Assembly (NCBI RefSeq): GCF_016808095.1
Contig: NC_068972.1
Coordinates: 39,339,029 to 39,403,028, forward strand
Reading direction: 5' to 3'
DNA: 64,000 bases
From: Vigna angularis
Lineage: Eukaryota > Streptophyta > Magnoliopsida > Fabales > Fabaceae
The notes beneath the pieces are model-generated. The model was given only the letters and a program-made list of their open reading frames with translations. It did no database searches and was not told the DNA's origin. The position numbers and the translations under genes are program-made. This document shows, in pieces, positions 37,601 to 53,109 of this stretch. Position 1 is the first letter of the stretch. Each line of letters starts with the position of its first letter.

Positions 37601-40058
37601 TAGTCAATTCTGCTTCCTATTAAGTTTATTATTTCAAATGTTGGACTATGTTTTCTCATAATTAATTCTAACAAAAATTACATTGTTTTAATTATTTCCG
37701 TGCAATGTTTTTTTTAATTTAAATTTGTAGTGAATAAAATTATTAATTAATTTTGTAATCTAGAAGGTCTGTTTTTCAATATGTGAAGGTTATACTTTCT
37801 CCGAGAAATAACAACTCCTGATTTGGTTTAACCTACTTCAGTCCAAAACAAATAATATTCTTAGTCTGAAAATGTTGAAATAAGTGTAGTTGTTGTCTTC
37901 TAGAACCTGTAAAAAATATATATACATATAATTTTGTAATGGTGAGGGATGAAAGAAATTGGAGTGATCTAACTTTGTATAACTTTACTCATCATCCAAC
38001 CAATATTGATGATAATGTCCAAGACTTTATGCATTTTACACATAAACATTTATTACATATGATGTTAATTATGATGCATAATACTTTTATATTGGTTTTT
38101 AGATATTTTTATGATGAAAAAATTTATTGTAACCATTTACTATTTGCAATATATATTTCATGACTTCAATATTATATACTTCAAGACGCGGATAAACTTA
38201 TTTATTTGTAATATTATTATTTTTTAAATATTTTTACATTACACCACTTATATGATTTATTTTACTTTTTTATATACTTCAATATATTATAAATAAATTA
38301 TAAAAGTTTAAAATTATTTTTAGAAACTAAATTGTCAATATCCTAAACTATATCTTCGTAATATTTATGATTTTACTTTTTAATTGCTTTAACATGTAGT
38401 TTCATCAATATTTATGATTCAATAAATTAATTTAGCAACCTTTTGCTATTATCTTCAAAATACTAAAATTAATGATGATCTTAATAGCATAAATCATATC
38501 AAGACACGTGAATAAAAAGAAAAGAAAAATTGAAGTTTGTTAGAGAAATAAAAATTCATAAACTCATTATTTTATTATGATTTTAAATTGAAACAGTGGT
38601 CTTAATTTCGAGTTGAGGTTAGATTTTAGTGAATTATCTCTTTAATATATTTATTTTCTTTAAAATTTTGTATGTGAATTGAATTTAGATCATATTAACT
38701 TATACCTTTATGAATAATTATTTTATTGACAGACTCATTAATAATAGTAAATATAAAAAAAAATGTCCAAAAATTATAGGTGAAAAGAATATATATCCAT
38801 ATTCATTCTTTTTATTTTCATTTCACACTTTTTGTTAGATGAATATTTAAAACATACTTCAATTTCTTTTTGGTATGTTCCTTTGTATTTCATAAATTAA
38901 ATTTGTTTAAAGAAAACGAAAACAAAAGTGTATTATTTCCTATGCATTATTTTAAGTGCGAATGTTGAAAAAACCTGTTAAAAAAGTGACAACCATTAAA
39001 ATTCAAATTTTATATAAAAAATTTTAACATCTCATTGTTCTTTAACCCTTAACCACAATGATTAGTAAAAGCAAACATCTGCCAGTGACTCCAAATTTGT
39101 TTATCTTATATTAGGATTGTTTTCTTTTTGTATAAAATATTAAGTGTCCATTACGCCTTCCCATACAGTATAACCACTTTCTTTTCTTTTCTGTATATAA
39201 ATATATATTATATCTATACATAAAAGAAATTAGTCTCTTTTTTTTATTTTCCAATTTTATCTTTTAAATATATTTTTAAAATTAAAATAATTTTTTGGTA
39301 AATATTTAATTATTTAAAATATTTTTTAAAATTAAAATAAATTTAATATTTTTGATTTGATTGTTTTGTTATTTAAATTTAATCATTTTTCAATTAAAAA
39401 CTTATCTATAAAATATATAAAATTACCTACATTAATTTTTTTATAACTATAATAATTTTATTATTATAAAAAAAATAACACACACCTATATATATATTAT
39501 TTTTTAATACAGGTGTTTTAATGCAAAGAAATTATATGTAAGTGTCCAGTAGAAAGTGGCCAAAAGTGGGGCTGAAATGAAGTAAAAAAATGTGGAAACA
39601 TAGTACTTTGGAGGTTGTGATTATGATTGTATTATGAACAGTTCGAAAAGGTCAATAAGCGAAGAGCCACATAGAATCAGCAACATTATGTGTTGTTCCA
39701 TCAAATTCACTAAACTACGACAAGTGGCAACCTTGAACTTAGATATTTATCTTTATCAATTAAATGAATGTATACCAGCAATGAATGACTTAGACACACC
39801 ACAAGAGACACAAAATGCCAGATACAGATAGTTCACCAATTTTAAAAAAAATCCTATACATTTTTCTTTTAAATTATTTCTAAAAATTATATTTTATTTT
39901 TTTAATAAAATATATATTTATTTTGTCTATATATTTTATAAAATCATATAAAATGTTCTTTCTACATCAAGTTTATCATTTAATAAACAGAATTTCATAT
40001 TAAAATATAATAATTTGTTGAAATGAATATATATTTCACGTTACTTTCGTAAAATAAA

Positions 40059-40065
<7 letters not shown>

Positions 40066-40102
<37 letters not shown>
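40066..40102. repeat. (TA)n microsatellite
   Basis: About 18 TA units. Confidence 0.95.
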
Positions 40103-40106
<4 letters not shown>

Positions 40107-40492
40107 TTTAAATATTATATAATCTTTAAAAATAATTTAAAAGAAATCCATCTATTCATAATTTCATTTCACTGCATAGGTTTAATTGTATGTTTAAAAT
40201 TATTGATTTTAAAACATAATTAGTTTCAAAATTATAATCAGCCACTTAACTATATAAAGAGAGTAGTATGCATGCATATGTAATATTTTCATTTTATTTT
40301 CTTAAATAAAACATTACTGTATAATATATACTAGCAACAGTCTAAAATTATGGATGTTTAAGATTATGCACCCAAATTAAAAACTATTTATTAATCTAAA
40401 ATTTATTTATCTTCTTAATGTATAAACATAATTTTTCTTCTTAATGTACATAAAACTTTTTTATTTAAAAAATTATAATTTTAATTCAACCC

Positions 40493-40498
<6 letters not shown>

Positions 40499-40549
<51 letters not shown>
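40499..40549. repeat. (TA)n microsatellite
   Basis: About 25 TA units. Confidence 0.95.
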
Positions 40550-40552
<3 letters not shown>

Positions 40553-41924
40553 TTATTTTACTGAATTTGAACCATAAACGTAATAATTCTTATTTTTAAG
40601 GTATCATAAAGAATAATTGAATTAACTAAAATGTATAAGAAACAAACAAATTAATAATTGAACATGTTTCTTAAAAATATTTCTATTTCAAAATGAAGAA
40701 ACTGAATTCATGAGATTTAACAAAGTAGAAGATTCAAAATTATATGTAACTTTTTTCTTTATAAAAAACATATGATTTTATACTTTATAGTTTGCACGCC
40801 AAGATAGTGAAAGCGACGTGTAATGTGAACATAGAATAAAACTGAGCAGAGTTAAGATACAGTATAAGGGAGAAAGAGATAAAAAAAGAAGCAATAGGTA
40901 AAAAGCTGCATGTACATTTTGATCTTCTGTAACTCAGATTACGTATATCTGATAGCTGTTGTTGATTTATGCAAGTATTCACATGTGTGGGGTTCCATTT
41001 TCCAACCACACACATTTCGTGTAACAATATACCTAACCCCAAATATTCAAACCAAATTTCATGTATAGCTAAAACCTATCTGTATCATAAATATATGTAT
41101 ATAATATTCAAAACTATATTTGGTTAAAGAGGTCCATTTGTATATGGCATTTTGGTTAAGTATAAGAAAAATATAAATGCCAGATGCATATAAGAAGATT
41201 GTTACTGATTTTTGCAACATTTTAGCTGTTTTATGGTGGAAGGGACTTGAGTTTTTGTCATGTAATATATGGAGAATGAGATCTGATAAATATATAAGTG
41301 CTTGAAGGCAGATTCCACCCAATGATTGGTGCCTTGGTGGCTTGATTAGAAGATGAAAGAACAATTTAACAATGAGGCCTGATAATATAATATAGCAAGC
41401 TAGCTAAAGATGCATAATGATTGATAAAATTTATTAGTCACACTTATGTTATTAATAACTTTATGTGTTAATTAATACATTCTGAAGTAGTTCTTCAAAA
41501 ATCATCAATTTTGAATACAGTTATATGTTAAACATTGGAATAAACCTTTACTTAATAAATAATGTGTTTTTCATAAAACTTTCATTGTATAAGATATAGT
41601 TTTTAGTATGGCATGCTGTAATAGTTATAATAATACTAGTAAAAACTTATCTCCTCCAAAACTTTTTTCTTCAACACAATAAAGTTATCTGACAAATTTG
41701 GGGTTCATATATTCATTTCTGACTTATCAGACTAAATTAGTGTCTTCATGAGAGTTGATAGTTCTAAAAGAATATGATTGAGGTTATAAGTATTTAGCTA
41801 TTTTATCAAAGACCAACAAGTTGCATCTATGTGGAATGCTATGCTATTGTCATTTCAAGAATAAGAAAATTTGTCCACATCCATTTTTCCTCCCTCAAGG
41901 TATGATACATAAATAAATAAAGTA

Positions 41925-42047
<123 letters not shown>

Positions 42048-42146
42048 AACATATTTCTTTTCTATAATAATCAAAAGTGGGAAATCAAGGGACCATTGAG
42101 TTCTGATTACTTTATTGACTCTCTCTTTTGCATCAATCCATGCTCC

Positions 42147-42154
42147 TATATATA
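42147..42154 (+). promoter_or_regulatory. Putative TATA box of the VQ gene
   Basis: TATATATA about 94 bp upstream of the VQ start codon. A TTGACT W-box-like word lies just upstream (about 42115), which would fit WRKY control; both are motif-level inferences. Confidence 0.5.
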
Positions 42155-42247
42155 TCTGATTCCCTTTCTTCTTCCATTTTAACAATCACACAAATATTCC
42201 AATTTTCCATTGTATGTGCCTCTTCTTCTATAACTTGAACGTTTGTC

Positions 42248-42754
42248 ATGGAAAACATGATGAGGCTTAGGAAACACAACTCTCACACAGCTTCCCTAGG
42301 CATGCACAAAGATTCCCACATGGTGTCCAAAACGAAACCGAAGATCCGCATAATCCACATATTTGCACCAGAGATCATCAAGACCGATGTGGAGAACTTC
42401 AGAGAACTGGTGCAGAAGCTAACAGGGAAACCAAGCGGAGAAAAATGTTGCAAGAAGAAGAAGGCAAGGGCAAAAAGAGAGGAAGAATATTCAAGGAGCA
42501 GCAGCACTATGTCAGAATATCACGATACAGTGATCACGATGAAGAATAATAATGGAGGGTGTTGGGGGTTGGATGTGACAAGGGACAAAGTCAAAGAAGA
42601 GGTTGGGGTTTGTTCCAGTGATGAAAGTTCTGCCGGCTACTTGGGAGGCTTCACTGATTTGGAAGGCTTTATTTCTGAGATTGGTGCTTTTCCATTTCTC
42701 CCTTTGGATGCTAATCACATGATGCAAGGGTTTGAAGCACCTCAACTTCTATAG
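42248..42754 (+). CDS. VQ-motif-containing protein
   Basis: Intronless 168-aa frame, typical of plant VQ genes. The signature FRELVQKLTG at residues 51-60 fits FxxxVQxxTG, preceded by the conserved PKIRIIHIFAPEIIKTDVEN. A Lys/Arg-rich stretch (69-80, KKKKARAKREEE) could serve as a nuclear signal. The C-terminal part (GFTDLEGFISEIGAF, 132-150) is acidic and hydrophobic. VQ proteins are nuclear cofactors that bind WRKY transcription factors through the VQ motif and act in defence, stress and development. The first ATG in frame is used; it follows a TATA box and a CT-rich leader. The subfamily looks like the one with a C-terminal DLEGF motif; an exact Arabidopsis orthologue is not claimed. Confidence 0.9.
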   Translation: MENMMRLRKHNSHTASLGMHKDSHMVSKTKPKIRIIHIFAPEIIKTDVENFRELVQKLTGKPSGEKCCKKKKARAKREEEYSRSSSTMSEYHDTVITMKNNNGGCWGLDVTRDKVKEEVGVCSSDESSAGYLGGFTDLEGFISEIGAFPFLPLDANHMMQGFEAPQLL

Positions 42755-44056
42755 ACATATATATATATTTTTATTTCTTAGACATATAGAGAGAGATCTT
42801 TTCTTCAATTTCCTAGTTCATATATATCCTTTTTGTGTTTGATTATGAATTGATTTCCCTTGCTTATGATATACATAGAGAAATGACTGACTTATCACTT
42901 TCATCTGCATCTTCTTCTGCAAATTTTAGTTTCTGACATGCTTAAATGTCCATGTTTCACTTTGGAGAAACCAGAAAAGTCAGAGGCATTTTCAAGCAGA
43001 ATAAATATCATTAACTAATGTGGCACATTAATTGATTCACTATTCTAGGGAAGAAGAATATTAATGAGTAAAAATGGTATATATTGTTCAATTATTTGTG
43101 TTTTTTAAGGATCGGAGACAAAACTCAGGCTGTGAATGTTGCCATCAGCACGTATACCAGAAAGGATAATGTTCCGCTTTTTTTTTATCCTTATCAATAG
43201 TTTAATTTATTCTTAGTTTATGGAGGGTAAATTGAATATTCACAATAATTTAACTTATTTCTACATAAATATCTCCTAAAATGAAAAGAAAACAATATAG
43301 TGAGATTGACAACAATTTTTAATACTGGAGAAGTCTGCAATCTTCATTCTCCATCTCTCACGTTTTTCCATTCAAATCCATAAAAGTAAACAAAGCTAAA
43401 TTTTTGGATAACATGGTAAGCAAAAGGAGGAACCAAACATTAAGTATTACTTTCCTTGCTGGAATTAATAATGATATTTTTAAGTCTTAAATGCTTGGTT
43501 TTCTTTGTATCATTGTCTCCCACTATTCATACATACAGGGAGAAGAATACTTGCGAAACATGAAAATATATTTTACAGTCCACTTGTTTCAGAGGAAAAT
43601 ATTAGAACAAAGTCATAGAAATTAATGCATATAAAAAAAAGGATAAAAGGTTCAAATATGATCATTCAAATAAATGATGTGGTAATTCATTTTTTTGTAC
43701 GATATCTTATTTTTAATTATGTAAAAAATAATATAGAATGAGGTGAATTTGTTTATGCATAAATGTGATTTGTAAATTAAAAAAAAGCATATATAGTTGT
43801 GTAAGGCAGCTATTCCAGTTCAGTAAGCATACTGTAATTGTAGGCATCTATATCCAATACCATGCAAGTTGGAATACTCTATAAGAATTTTGAAACAGCA
43901 ACTAGGGTTTTAAAACTTAAAAGGAGTGCATATGGCTGAAGCACATCACATCCACCATTTTAAAATGACCTAATTTCAGAAGCCCTCTTAATAATTTATT
44001 ACATGACACATTGCGTGGTGGTTGAATTTTATTTTTCATTAAGAAAAATAAGTTGA

Positions 44057-44095
<39 letters not shown>

Positions 44096-47000
44096 GTTTG
44101 AACTAAGTTATTACTATGAAGTTATATTTCAAGAGATTTTTTTTACTTTCTTAGAAAATTCTTAATAAACAAATTTTATTAATTTAAAAAGTCTCAAAAT
44201 GTAAAAAATTCTAATGTTGAATCAAGCTAATAAAGTATCTTAATTCCAAAACAATAAATGCATTACTTTGTTATTTTATACATTTTCTCACCATAGAGAA
44301 AAGATAAAAACATGAAGGTATTAGGTCCCAAAACCAAATTAAAGGGATGGTTTTGAAATGATTTCTTGTCTTTATCCGACTCCTATGATTACATTTCATT
44401 AATATTTTTTTTAAACTGGGGATAAGTGAAGGATAAGTTTTCATGTTCTCTAAATAAAGAGGAATTACATTTACCTTTTTAATACATTTTATTTAATACT
44501 CGTATTTACTCTCTTTTAAAATAAGCATTCATTTTTCTTATATTTTAAGAAAAATAACAATTACATTCTTTCTAATTTACAATAAATATTCACTTTCTTT
44601 GTACTTTTAAGAAATGCCATTTGTCAACACTATGTTTTAATAAATCGGCAGTCGCCCCTCTTATTTAATTTAAAACTAACATATTGACTAAAATTTAAAT
44701 AAAAATCTAAAAAATTAAAATTATAAAAATTCACTATAAAAAAATCTTTAAATAACAACCAATTTTAGTGAAGAAAAACAATGACCAATTTATATATTAA
44801 TTTATAAATTAAATATTATTAATATTTAAAATAATATCTATTATAAATAAAAAAGTTATAATTGATTTATGAATTAAACTCATATTTAACAATATTTTGA
44901 CTATCAAAAGGATTATAATTGATTTCTAGCATTAGTTATCAAAATTTTGGTACCAAAATCTCTTATAGTGATTAAAGAACTTATTTTAAGAAGAAAATAA
45001 ACATAAATGATTTAATTATTTATGTTAATCCATATTAACAAAAATAAGTGTTATTTTATTAGAAATATAAAAAAAATATTTATTTTAGAATTAAAGTAAA
45101 TGTGTGTATTATTTAGCCAGCTGTACGCATATGAATGCATTTTTACTTCCCTATCAATAAATTATAGAAGTCAATTAATGCCATATGTGTATATTAATCT
45201 TCAAGAATATATCTATATGCCTATAACCAATCCCATCTCATTATTTGGATACCTAAATTTTTTTGAACAATTCTATAAAAGAATCTTGAAAATAAAAATA
45301 TTTTTTATAAACTAAAGTTAATTTTGTGCAAATTAAACAATTATCTAAATTAGTTTACATATAAGCTAATTTTAGTTAGTTTAAATTGGATTTTTTTCTT
45401 CTAATTTTCTCTCCTATGTCCATAGTTAAATTTTAATTATTAAAACATATTAAAAATTATGTTCAATTAAACAAACTCCATTGATGTTCATACCAAAATT
45501 TGTCTTGTTGATTAGTCCATTTGAAAGTAAATTTTGGACATCAAACTGCTGTATATGCTCTCCTAACTAAGGAACTTCATAAGAAAATTTATCATATCTT
45601 TAAATAGAGAAAGTGATGTCTCTTGAGAAAGAAGAAAAACACTATGTTTATAAATATAAAACGGTAACTTAAGTAAATTGGTTAATTAGGTTAAGATTTT
45701 TGTACATATTGGTTGGAGACATGTAACTCTAGAGTAACAGTTTAGAACAAGTAGACCATTATCAATATTAAATTTGACTAAAGTATGGTTCCTTTAAAAC
45801 ATGTAATTATTTTTATTAATTTTAAAATAATATTGTTCCAACTTTAAGGTTGTTGAGATAACATCCTTAATATTAATAATTAAGATTAATAATTAAGGTA
45901 TATTCTCATTTGAAACCGAATGTGTATATAATTTTTTTTATCGAAATAAATTATTAATTATATATATCAGAATAAATAACTTGTTTAACTTATAAAAAGA
46001 ATTGAGTCTTTGAAATATACTTATATCACTTTTCATTTATTTTGGATTTTTTACTACAGTATATTGATAGAGATTAATGAACTTTTTAACAAATTGAATA
46101 CATATTCAAGATGGATATTTCATATTACAATTAAATTTAAAAATGTATGTAAAGTTAAAAATATTATGAAAACGTCTTATTTTAAATGAAAAGTTTATTA
46201 ATGATTGACTAGTTTAAGTTGTCTAACCGTTGACTTCATTATAAAACTGAACAATAACAAGCTAATTAAGAGCCTCCTAATCATGATTAGAACTCTTAAT
46301 CAAATTTTAACAGCAATATGAAGACACATGATATTTATTGGGAAAGAAATGAAAAAAATGGTAACCATAATAGGTTGACCTCTAAAAGAGGTGGATCGAA
46401 GTCAATAGGTTAGGTAATATTTTTAATTATTATTGTCAATTGTCTTATTAAATATTTGCAGGGTTTATTGTATAATACTGCTCAGATTAAGTTCCAAAGT
46501 GTTACATTATTGAAAGTAATGGCAGACAACATATGCTACCTTTCTTTTAAAAGTCGTTGTTTTTTAAATAATCAACTCTTAACTTCCTTCTCCAAAACAT
46601 GCTTTTGAAACAGCAACAGCGTTTACATAGGGATTGTTGCTGTAAATTTGTGTCCAAATAATTTTTTTATCAGCAAATAAAATCAATTTCATTTCAGTAA
46701 ATTTATATTTTTTTATACAATTTGATGATTTAATTAATTACATTATATAACGTTCCCAAAAAAGCAATAAAAACCGAGTAAAACATTAATTAAAGTATTA
46801 ATAAAAAAAATATTTCAGTATTGACAAAAGAGTGTTATTTTTTGTTGTAAATATATGTTCATATGGCACTAAATGAAATTAGTGAAATTAAGTTATATAA
46901 TTAAGAACAAAACAAATTACATCATGTTGGTAAAGCTTGTGAATTCAACTTTCTACTCACAACATACCTCTCCTAAAGATGACGGTCTTCTTTGGAAGTT

Positions 47001-47850
47001 TGAGGTAAAAAAAAAAAAACATTATCACTCTTTACAAAATGTTAATTTCTTAAACCAAATAAAAGTCTTTGCTTTCACACCTTTAAGCTTTCATACACCA
47101 CTGAATGACTTTTGGTCCTTTTCTCTTAAAATACAGCCATTGACCTCCTCCACTTCTGCTACTACACTTCAATATATAACTTCTTTTGCATGAAACATTT
47201 TTTAATGTATTGCAAAATATACAATTTACAATATATTTGTTTCTGAAACAAGAGTGTTTTGAAGTATGCATAAAGTGTTCAGAATATCTCTTTTGTAACA
47301 CATTAAAAATATCATTGCAGCATGCAGATTTTTAATTTCTTTTATGTTTATTGAAATATTTCTCAATACCCTCTTGTTTCTAGATTACATGGTCTATAAT
47401 TACTCTTGAATATATTATGAAATAAAAATTCAAAAAAGATAATTTAGGTCTTTCAGGTTTAAGATGTTATGAGCTTGGTAATCAGAAAAAGCATATGAAA
47501 AATTAAGTGTGCATGTAAAACTTTTGCTTGGGAATTTTGAAAATTTAAAAGAGGGTACGATGACTTTTTGAAGGGTGCGGGAAGAAAGAGGTTATGAAGA
47601 AAAGATAACCAAAATAAATGTCAATCTAAAAGTGTAAGCTTTTATTTTCTTTATTTTCTAGAATCATTGACATCGACCCAATTGGATCAAAGCCAGAAAA
47701 ATTGAAAAATTAACATAAACTAATGGCAGAATTTCTATAGAATTGGATCAAAGGCAGATATTTATTTCATTTCATTTCACCAATTATGGTTGTATGAGTA
47801 GCATTATATAATTTCTACACCAAAGAGCCACTTTGTTGTGAAACAAAGAA
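42755..47850. other. AT-rich intergenic DNA
   Basis: 3'UTR of the VQ gene followed by about 5 kb with no supported gene. Short frames at 45100-45315 and 46873-47193 lack any domain or start context. Confidence 0.6.
44060..44092. repeat. (TA)n microsatellite
   Basis: About 16 TA units. Confidence 0.95.
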
Positions 47851-48006
47851 TGAAATCCATGGTTTTGTAAGAATTTGTGTCAGCTTCAACCCATATTCAC
47901 ATTTCTACCCTCTGTAGAAAAAGAAAAAGGAGTTTCCAGAGAAATTTGACTCATCATCATGAGTAAGGAGGGACAAAAATTCAGTTCCCAAGTCTATATA
48001 GAAGTT

Positions 48007-51000
48007 CTAGCTTTCATACTCTGGACTAGAATCTCCCAAGGAAGATGGTGCTGCATCCAACCTCGTTAAAACTTCAGGAATCCCAGCGGTGTTTCTTATT
48101 ATCTGGCATAAAAAACCAACATAAACATTCAGATATAACCACAATTTGATCTTGTTATTTATACGTAAAAATGGTATGCATTCAATCTAGGACTACCCTT
48201 TAATTGACTCAGACCAATTAAAACAAAAAGGAAAGAGTAAGAAGAACATTTGAATCATATCTCTTTGTTTTCTTTTATTTTCTTCCATGTTACTGTCCCT
48301 TTCACAACCAGTAGAGATAGACACAGAAATATACAAGAGCAGCTTGAAAGTAACAAGCAATTCACATTAGTTTCTGTTTCTATAATTTAGAAACTTTCAT
48401 CAAGCTATAGAAACTAAGAGGATGCCTACGACAATTGCCAATATCTAGAACAATTTTAGTGACACTTAACATATAAAGCAAGAAAAAAGAAAAGTGTAAC
48501 TAGCATAGCTATTTTGACATGATAAAACAACATAGGCCTTCCCTTTCAAGACTGAATACACCCTGAGCTGCATTTGTCTCTCAGCTTTAGTCATGAAAAT
48601 GTCATATTATTGAGGAAAAGTAACCCTACCAGATTTTAAAGAGTCCACAATAGATGCCTAGCATTAAGCAATTTATTATGACTAAATATATACTACTTTC
48701 TTTTTCAGGTGAAGTAGCAAGTGTTACTTTTTTCACGAGAAAAGGATAAGACATAAGCATGTGTTACTCATGGTATGATCAAAAATTTAAACGCCTCTCA
48801 TTCCTAATCACATTATAGGAATGCTTCATCACACTCCAATTTGGTAATTCAAGTAAAATACATCCAGAACTCCAATTGAAAAAGCTTTTCAGTTATGCAA
48901 GATTGAACACATTACAACTTTGACAATGTCTATTGAAAACTCCTTATTCCAAAAAATGGCCATATACCCGTATCAAATTTATATCAGTTGTAATAGGACT
49001 TGAATCTATGCTTCTTAGTGTATGCATCAAAATTTGGGATTTCAGATTAGCTTTGTCAGCATTGTCATCTACAACGGCCCGCACAGGCATCAAATTTATT
49101 AAAAAATGACTACTGAAAATAAGTATGTCAAACTTACAAGTATCTCCTCATCGAGATATGAAATCATGAAGAGCCTTTGAAAGCTGCCACCTTCATACAC
49201 AAGAAAAGGGAATGGGGTTTTCACATCAAAACCTGAATAATAGTGCAAGTTGAATATACATTTGTGTACACATGGTGACTGAAATAGCAAGAAAGGTCAA
49301 GGCTTTATTGAATGAAAGCAAGTGAAGAACTTCTTGTGAGAATGATACATATTCTAGATACTTTGAGAGATCTAGACTCACTTATCTTGTTAGATCAAGC
49401 GCTTACCACTAAGATAAAAGTTATAGAGTCATGATGCATTTTTTCTATTTAAAAGTGTAGTAGCTCAAGTGTTACAATTTGACTATAACATGATCCAGCT
49501 AACTTCCACCACATGAAAATTGATGCAATTTGCAACATAGTCCATGTACAACATTCCAAATCCACCAAATAGTATTAATTTCCGTTTCATAGTTATTAAA
49601 CGGTTTACATCACAGCTTATAACAGAAAAATAACGCTTAAGTGGGCCACCCAGCTGTTGCCCAAATTCCCTCTACATATATTTGCTTAATCACAGTCAAG
49701 TTATTATCCTATCTTTTTGCATATATATTTTGAGAGTAAAATAATCAAATAATGTTATAGTGGACATTACCAACATAAGACATTTCAGAATTGTTCTCGG
49801 CTATGTAACCATTTCAAGCGAGGCCACAAAAAGTACATTATTTTTTTCTACAGAAATAAGTTACATGTATCTTTAACAATTGACGGAAGTATAAAAAGAT
49901 TAATCACAAGGATGGCATAACACAATTTTTAGTATCTGGATGAAATGACAGAAACATAAACGAGGTTCAAGTTTCATAGAGATAAAGTATTTTCCAACTA
50001 TTAGTTCCACAGTTTTATGTTCCAACCATGATTATATCGGAGTGCAAAGTGAAATGAAACAAAAATTCAAAAGATGGCGCATATCAACAAGAACACTTCT
50101 GTCAAAGGACTTGAGAATGAATATAGAAAATTAACAATAGCTTACTTAGAGGAACTTTCAGCCCATTGGCAACAGGATCACGTATAGGGGCAGGAAGTTG
50201 TTGGAAAGCATTAGCTGCCTGCCCAAGTGCCCCTTTAAGCTGTTCCGGTACTCTCTCTTCAATAATTGTTGGTGACACAAAGCCCCCTTCAACATACTCC
50301 TCTTTCATTCTAAGTGGCCCCTCCACAGATAACTTGGTTGAGAGAATGATTTTACTATCAATCTACACTTGATCACAAAGTTGATTCAAAATACAATAAT
50401 GGGATGATACCCACAAGAATACAATCAACAAAGACAAGGTTAAACACGACAAAACATTGTACAATAATATGTTATGTAGGCATTATCATAGCTTTTAAGA
50501 AAAATACCAACTAAAACTAACTTGAAGGTCAAGTTGTATAGATGAATTCCCAAACTAGTTTTACATGCTACTACTGAGTATAACTATTAAACACTTTTCC
50601 ATGTTTGATTGAATGTCTGGGAATCCGTTGGGTTCTCTTGATTACACTTTCTAACACAAAATTTCACATTCTGGGGCACCAAACGTGAGAGCAATTTTTT
50701 GTAGCTTTGACGTTCAACAAAAACCATCATTAATTCAAACACGCTCTAATTGTTTAAATTAATACATGTTTACAGTAATTCTATTTTATTAAAAAAAAAG
50801 TCAATCAAGAATGTTTAGTTATAACTGCAAGCAAGATCGTTTCTCCAATTCTTCTGTTACTATTTTCCCTCTTCCCATAAACAAGTAAATCTATCTTTTA
50901 TACTTTGATTAACAGGCTACTAGTGCATGCCCCACTCTCTAGTATAGGAATAGGAATGAACCATTTAGCATCATGCAGATACTAAAAATGGCTACAATGG

Positions 51001-53089
51001 CAATGGAATAACACTCATATCAGAGAATATAATGCAGCTATTCGCTGTTCATTCCTGCAGCCAAACCAAAGGTCACACATATTCCAGCCCAAAACATTAC
51101 TTCAAACGATTTAATTGGAATGATAGAAGCAATCCCCACAAAAGTTGGTGTTAGCAGTGTAAATAAAATCATTCATGTATCTGACCTAACAACTTTAATT
51201 TTAGGGATAGTTACTGCGATACATGTATGTCCAAATGGTCTAGAATCTGTATTTTCTGTCTACATTCTTCTTATAAAAAGTTAAATTTCAGCACAAGGTA
51301 GGTAGGCCTACACATTGTCCACACTTAAAGGCCAAAGGGCTGTTATGTGAGTGTTTAGGATGTCATATAAAACCATTTGTATGTCATGATCTAAACTTAG
51401 CTTTTCTGGATAACTGGTGCATGAAAATTGGAAGGGGTGAAAAACTTAAATTATATGCAGAAAATTACACCCGAAGCTATCAAAACTTTGTGAATGCCAA
51501 ATCTAGATTTGTACATGAATAAAAAATTGCAACTCAGAAGTGTACCGAGTTTAATAATGTCAAGTTTGCAGTAATCTTTGCATTTCCATCCTTAATAACA
51601 ACATCCATTTTTGACAAATTAGCCAAACTTGAAGGAAAGTTTCTGCACAGATACAAAAAGCACACAATGAGATCAATCCAAATTTAATTTCCGAAATAAA
51701 AACTTTACATTCTAATAAATCAAAAGAGACCAATATGAAGTCCCAAGATGATAATCGACAAGATAAAAGCAAATCTTCAAAGAGAAAACTCACTCAAATA
51801 TAATCCTAGCAGCAAACAATCCTGGACTCCCAGAACCAAACCACTCAAAGTTCCAACGCCCCTCCAAGAAGGGTGACCTGTAGCATAAAATTGCATTAAC
51901 ATCTAATACAGAAGCATGGACATGGATAATTTCATTCACTTACGTTGTGGGGCGAGGGGTTGGATTAAGCCGCTCAAGACCAGTTATCCTTTCATTCACG
52001 TCAATCTTTTGCCATTCAGTAGTCTTCCCAGCGACTAAGGCCTCAAAACCCCCAGCATCTTTAAACTGAAAAGATGTCTCCGGTGTGAGTATGTTAAGAG
52101 TCTAAATTCAAAGATTGCACAAACGACATAAGCAAATTACTCCTTTTCGTATTTAACTCAAGTCTATCACCGTTCTAGCAGGTAACCAGGTTCATCTGCA
52201 GACACAACGCACTAATAGAATCTAGAGTAACTTACAGCCACAATCCCCTGAACTTTCTTGAGATTGCACATATCTATCTTGGTTTTTTGGCATTTACAGC
52301 AACCTCCCTTACAAAGATACCAGATAAAATTTTCCACTATCCCACGTCAGCACAACAGCAAAATTCCACCTCGTTTTCTTAACATAAGAAACAGAAATAA
52401 ACAAGAAAAGCATTTCTTTGGAAATCAAAATAAAAGGATGGAAATCGTCCACAAACCTAGGCCTTAACAACAATTCAAACCAATCACAGTGCATGATGTA
52501 TACCTATACAGTATCCACACATGTTGACAATTTCATGCCACCAATGTCACAAAAAACCGGCTGCAAGCACAATTATAGCCACAACATCATGGTTTTCAGG
52601 GTCTCCATACCCCATTTTTTAACAAATCATCCCCAACCGCAATTTAAAACCTCGTACCCCTCCCCCCAAAAATTAAAACAGTAAAACTAAACAAAAACGA
52701 AAAAGAGGTGGTATTAACATACCCATTATCTAAAACAGCAACAAGTTATTTTCTTTACAAACAAAAAGCAAAACAAAGGCCCAAAAGCAAATGGGTAGGT
52801 CCCAAAAAACGCAAATTGGGAATATACTCAAGAAAAAGAGGCTCACGGCGAGAAGAAGCGATTCTTTGGCGGACAGGCGTTCCATTTCCTTGGCGTACGC
52901 TGCAGGGGCACCCTGAACGGCTTGCTGAACCATGGCTCTGCACACACGGAAGCTTGTTCTGGTTGAGGCTCTCTGGGGTGCAGCCAGTGTCAAGGAAGAC
53001 TGAGAAGAGAATTTGGAAGAGGAGCATGGGATGCACATGGCGATTGCCGAAATACAGCCATGTGAAGAAGCTGAAGCAGTCATTGACAT
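48007..53089 (-). CDS. Plastid-lipid-associated protein (PAP/fibrillin family), chloroplastic
   Basis: Seven exons on the minus strand: 53089-52847, 52065-51944, 51877-51794, 51642-51546, 50362-50146, 49190-49138, 48102-48007. All junctions are GT..AG, phases match, and they give 303 aa. Residues 1-50 are Ser/Thr-rich with few acidic residues, as in a chloroplast transit peptide. The mature part contains AKESLLLAFKDAGGFEALVA, LERLNPTPRPTTSPFLEGRW (entry of the lipocalin-like PAP fold), LSVEGPLRMKEEYVEG, and the C-terminal SYLDEEILIIRNTAGIPEVL typical of fibrillins. Fibrillins sit in plastoglobules, thylakoids or stroma and bind lipids or prenylquinones, with links to photoprotection. Which FBN number this is cannot be fixed without a tree. 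Most of the gene is intron; only the first exon and exon 5 are long enough to be obvious as single frames. No frame break seen. Confidence 0.9.
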
Positions 53090-53109
53090 TGTTTGAAATG
53101 AACTGAGTG